DNA of 64,000 nucleotides, taken from positions 62,001 to 126,000 of the forward strand of contig JADJXL010000025.1 in the NCBI GenBank assembly GCA_016715885.1, read 5' to 3'. Source of the stretch: Polyangiaceae bacterium. GTDB taxonomy: Bacteria; Myxococcota_A; Polyangia; Polyangiales; Polyangiaceae. Shown one piece after another: positions 61,701 to 64,000 of this stretch (its first letter is position 1; each line of letters starts with the position of its first letter). Under the pieces are notes generated by a model. That model was not told the origin of the DNA. It saw nothing but the letters and a program-made list of their open reading frames with translations, and ran no database searches. Position numbers and translations under genes: made by a program.

Positions 61701-62456
61701 CTCATCGGTAAGAACGACGCCGGGCAAGTCGGCGCCATCGTGCCGTCGAACTACAACAACTATTGCGCTCCCATCTCCTACGGAACAATTCTGCCAAACG
61801 ACCAACTCCTACGCGCTTCCGCCGGTGGTGTTACGGAGTTGAGCATGCCAGTCCCCGCAGGCATTCAGACGCCGATCGTCCTTGGCCCGGCAGGAGAATT
61901 CCATTGGAGCTCCGGAGCGAGTCTCATCAAGACGAATGTGAACGGTACGCCGCTATGGACCAAGTCCCCGATAGGCTCCATTGCAAGCTCCCAATGGGAT
62001 GTCGATGCGGCCGGCAATATCCTGATCGCTGTGAGTTTTTCCGGCACCATCAATTACGGCGCCGGTCCGATGACAGCCGCAGGACCGCAAGATCTCGGCC
62101 TGATCAAACTCGATCTGGCAGGCAACGTCGTGTGGCAAAAACAGTTCGGCAGCAGCATGTTCACAATGGGAGACGTCAATGGCTTGTCGCGCACGGCAAC
62201 GGGCGATATGACGGTATGGGGCAATCATACAGGACCCATCGACTTTGGCACGGGCACGCTTTCAGGCGCGAAGTTCATCGTCAAGTTCGATGCCTCCGGA
62301 AACGCGCTATGGCATGTCGACCTCGTGAGTGCCGATATGCTGTTGGTAGCTGGAGATCTATCCGGTGCCGTGTACGTGGCTTCGCCCAACAACTACACCA
62401 ACGTCGATTTCGGCTGGGGCGCGGTCAACGCGCTCTTCATGGCCAAGTACCAGTGA
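58794..62456 (+). CDS. Giant Cys-rich repeat lipoprotein
   Basis: This is a 1,220-residue surface protein. The ATG at 58794 gives a signal with LSFMIGC lipobox. A Gly-rich spacer precedes residues about 89-855, which hold ten full Cys-rich units of about 70-75 residues plus a half unit. Each has the frame C-x5-C-x4-C-x-DG-x-CC-x3-C-x3-C-x2-C, then AAKKGxG, then a DPDxEC loop. Residues about 858-1220 form a beta-propeller-like domain with recurring VDAAGNILIAVSFSG, LGLIKLDLAGNVVWQKQFGS and FDASGNALWHVD motifs. Similar Cys-rich plus beta-repeat lipoproteins occur in Polyangiales, uncharacterised. Upstream the frame stays open to 57342 without coding character. Confidence 0.92.
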   Translation: MKNQRHIEPSNYVLTNILACTVLSFMIGCGAENPEGHGGAGGSSNGWAGAADSSESIATNESDIVHDPRWDAPAGIEQAMAPPSNATACTMGSQCPTGYCVDGFCCDSKCDNKCMACGAAKKGSGADGICGSVKYDTDPDNDCPYGACDGKNMCKNYNGFTCTSSTQCLSNYCVDGYCCGNICMGECQACSAAKKGSGINGVCGNIAAGTNPDGECNGGGTCNGSTCTTPQTKQANGTACSTSTQCASGYCADGVCCDNWCLGTCQACTAAKKNQGADGVCGPIANDKDPDEECWGGACNGAGVCKQYNGVPCSDKSQCLSGYCVDGFCCGNICTGMCYACSEAKKGQGYDGVCGPMASGKDPENECNPGECNGSGTCNQPQTPQANGTTCVSGGQCASGQCVDGYCCDTACTGICQACSTAKKGNGANGTCGPIASETDPEGECGVGGRCGGNGTCRYYNGAPCTSTGQCFSNYCVDGVCCGNVCTSTCYACSAAKKGQGYDGSCGPIANTKDPDDECNPGECNGSGACNQSQTPQANGAACSLATQCASGFCVDGVCCDSACSDTCTACTTAKKGSGANGTCGNIKYDTDPDNECLAGACSGSGTCQYYNGATCTSTAECLSNYCVDGYCCNNHCGGTCYACSADKKGGGLNGSCGLVAANTDPDNECGVTCDGAGACIKAPNGTTCATATDCVSGLCVDGVCCDNACTGTCMACSAAKKSSGSDGTCDVILANTDPDDECPLGKCDGAAACSVLLANGSACSTDAECGSNHCVDGVCCNTACTGTCFACDVAGSVGACTPIPAGQSDPTGTPACNDICNGAGQCIKDTGGACTSGSECVSRICNKMVCDSPKPANGPLQWMTIPTGYNLDVNGIAAFNNGQGVAVVGWWTDSMLKGSFSADGMPNLMHYGSSSNQWSQYSSIQTARGGVVASYEMTDRWCTVPWEPCNYSCDISQPSGLGFAPLHHLIGKNDAGQVGAIVPSNYNNYCAPISYGTILPNDQLLRASAGGVTELSMPVPAGIQTPIVLGPAGEFHWSSGASLIKTNVNGTPLWTKSPIGSIASSQWDVDAAGNILIAVSFSGTINYGAGPMTAAGPQDLGLIKLDLAGNVVWQKQFGSSMFTMGDVNGLSRTATGDMTVWGNHTGPIDFGTGTLSGAKFIVKFDASGNALWHVDLVSADMLLVAGDLSGAVYVASPNNYTNVDFGWGAVNALFMAKYQ
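59058..61355 (+). repeat. Coding tandem repeat, ten Cys-rich units plus a half
   Basis: Units are about 210-235 bp. From unit 2 to unit 7 they alternate: even units end with PQT-QANG, odd units with YYNG or QYNG. This makes a two-unit super-repeat and suggests duplication in pairs. Units 8-10 have drifted, and unit 11 stops after CNKMVCDSPK. Confidence 0.85.
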
Positions 62457-62689
62457 ACGTGCAGTGCATGATGCGCCGACGTTTGTCGGCGCATCCGTTC
62501 GCATTTTCTTGACTTGCTCCGATCCGCTCGCTGTGCTGCGAACTCCTCGATGAGCCGATGCCCGAACGCAGCCCAAACAGGTCGTCAAAAAATGGTTGCG
62601 GCAAAGGGGCAATCGTTCGATGATCGCGCCCGGATTTTCCCAACGGCACGAGCGTCGTCGTACTCGTGAGCCGCAACAAAGCACGGCCC

Positions 62690-64000
62690 ATGCGCGCCAA
62701 GTCGAAACAAGGCCACGCTCGCCACGAACAAAAGCATGAAGTCACCGTCGATGCGCGCCCGCCAAAGCGTGCCAACGAATGGGGTCATGGCGCTGCGACG
62801 CCGGAGAACAGCGAAGCTGAACGCGGCGAATCGCCCACGATGCCGTCGCCCGGCGACATTTTGCTCGGCAAATACTGCGTCGAGCGAGTGCTCGGGCAAG
62901 GCGGCATGGGCACGGTCGTGGCGGCGCGGCACATCGAGCTTGGGGAGCTTTATGCAATCAAGATCATGCTGCCCGATATCATGGACAAACACGATGCCGT
63001 GAATCGCTTTCTGCGTGAAGCGCGCGCGTCCGCACGACTGAAAAGCGACCATGTCGCACGCGTGCACGACATCAGCCGCCCAGATGATGGCCTCCTGTTC
63101 ATGGTGATGGAGTACCTCGAAGGTACGGACCTAAAGACGCATCTCGCATCCCATGGCCGTCTTCCCGCAAAGGAAGCAATCACGTACGTGCTGCAAGCAT
63201 GTGAGGCCATTGCCGAAGCGCACGAGAAAGAAATCGTGCATCGCGACATCAAACCGGCGAACTTGTTTCTCACGCGAAAACCAAAGACCGGCGCACCGAT
63301 CGTGAAAGTGCTCGATTTTGGCATCTCCAAACAGCTCAATCCAGCGCCCGGCTCGGACCTCACCAAAACCGGCGCCATGCTCGGATCGCCGCTTTATATG
63401 TCTCCCGAGCAAATGACCCATGCCCGCAATGTCGACGCGCGAACGGATATCTGGTCGCTCGGCGTCGTGCTCTACGAGCTCGTGACCGGAAAAGTGCCAT
63501 TCGAAGGTGAAACGCTGACGCAGGTGGTCCACAGCGTAATGAATGTCGCCCCAAAGCCCATACGCGCGCACGTGCCCGATGTTTCGCCTTCGCTCGAGGC
63601 GGTGATTCAGCACTGTCTGGCAAAGAATATAGAGGGCAGATATCCCAACGTCGAAGCGCTACAAAAAGCGCTCGAACAGGTGCTGGCGGGAGCGTTCGTC
63701 GAAGAATCGTTCGAGGACACGTCACGCGCGGGTTTGTCGCAACCAGACGACAAAACGCAGGGCAACGAGGTGCGGGCAAGCGCCGCAACGTCGCAAAATG
63801 ATTCGGAAAATCGTCCACCGACAAAACGAACGCGCGCCGCGGTCGCGGCTGTCATCAGCGTGGTCACCGTCCTTCTTGGAGCTGGCACGTACGTGAGCAT
63901 GCGTTCGCCCTCGCACACGGAGACAAACTCGAATGATCTCAGCGCAAGGGCGGAATCAGTCGACACAGTGCCCGTCGAGCAGCCACGGGCGCCTGTAGGA
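62690..64000 (+). CDS. Serine/threonine protein kinase, 3'-truncated by the window edge
   Basis: This is a Pkn2-type bacterial kinase, open to the end of the window (437 codons seen). I use ATG 62690 because G/C-rich third positions extend upstream of the ATG at 62840; a GTG at 62666 is also possible. The kinase domain covers about 60-325: Gly loop LGQGGMGTVV, Lys91 in YAIKIM, HRDIKPAN with His184-Asp186, DFG at 209-211, and GSPLYMSPEQM in the activation loop. All catalytic residues are present. A membrane segment (about 385-404, VAAVISVVTVLLGAGTYV) follows a linker, so an external sensor domain probably lies beyond the window. Confidence 0.94.
   Translation, partial: MRAKSKQGHARHEQKHEVTVDARPPKRANEWGHGAATPENSEAERGESPTMPSPGDILLGKYCVERVLGQGGMGTVVAARHIELGELYAIKIMLPDIMDKHDAVNRFLREARASARLKSDHVARVHDISRPDDGLLFMVMEYLEGTDLKTHLASHGRLPAKEAITYVLQACEAIAEAHEKEIVHRDIKPANLFLTRKPKTGAPIVKVLDFGISKQLNPAPGSDLTKTGAMLGSPLYMSPEQMTHARNVDARTDIWSLGVVLYELVTGKVPFEGETLTQVVHSVMNVAPKPIRAHVPDVSPSLEAVIQHCLAKNIEGRYPNVEALQKALEQVLAGAFVEESFEDTSRAGLSQPDDKTQGNEVRASAATSQNDSENRPPTKRTRAAVAAVISVVTVLLGAGTYVSMRSPSHTETNSNDLSARAESVDTVPVEQPRAPVG

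Overview
This is 64 kb of GC-rich bacterial chromosome, most likely from a myxobacterium of the Polyangiales type (Myxococcota). The evidence is the strong G/C preference at third codon positions, Gly/Ser-rich and Cys-rich lipoproteins, MYXO-CTERM-like tails, a Pkn-type Ser/Thr kinase, GldG/DUF4340 gene pairs, several Uma2-like nucleases and many dispersed hairpin repeats between genes. There is one tRNA gene (tRNA-Arg, UCU), no rRNA, no CRISPR array and no intact insertion sequence. Species-level placement is not possible from the sequence alone.

Layout. 0-9.7 kb: the end of a TPR-like protein, a SufS-like cysteine desulfurase homologue, a CreBC-like two-component system, a hypothetical protein, a lipoprotein, a Uma2-like nuclease and isoprenyl transferase (uppS). 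9.7-16 kb: tRNA-Arg, a small lipoprotein, an MmeI-like DNA methyltransferase lacking its nuclease half, a YtcJ-like amidohydrolase, and a bolA / glutaredoxin-HesB-rhodanese pair. 16-30.9 kb: a CASTOR/POLLUX-like channel, a Gfo/Idh/MocA oxidoreductase, a thrombospondin type-3 lipoprotein, a GT-C-like membrane protein, an AAA/PD-(D/E)XK protein, frataxin (cyaY), a matrixin-like protease, a TPR/beta-barrel protein and a fused TrmA/RluA-type RNA-modifying enzyme. 31-40 kb: REC-GAF-HD-GYP phosphodiesterase with lipB, a NicO transporter, a large hypothetical protein, a beta-barrel, a degenerate histidine kinase and a Gly-rich lipoprotein. 40.2-48 kb: a four-gene GldA/F/G-DUF4340 ABC operon followed by pheT. 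48-54.5 kb: a DinG/XPD-type helicase, a PpiC-type foldase and an M16 peptidase. 54.5-64 kb: an AAA ATPase with a frameshifted nuclease-like partner, a decayed stretch, another Uma2-like protein, a 1,220-residue Cys-rich repeat lipoprotein and the start of a Ser/Thr kinase.

Several genes touch iron-sulfur or thiol biology: the SufS-like enzyme, CGFS glutaredoxin with BolA, frataxin, an Fe-S helicase and an RNA methyltransferase with a putative Fe-S motif. They are scattered rather than in one operon. The best candidates for something undescribed are the TrmA-RluA fusion, the AAA-ATPase/ECKK two-gene module, the hairpin repeat family whose core is constant while its arms differ but stay complementary, two unrelated tandem arrays that share a 42-bp period, and the nuclease-less MmeI-type methyltransferase.
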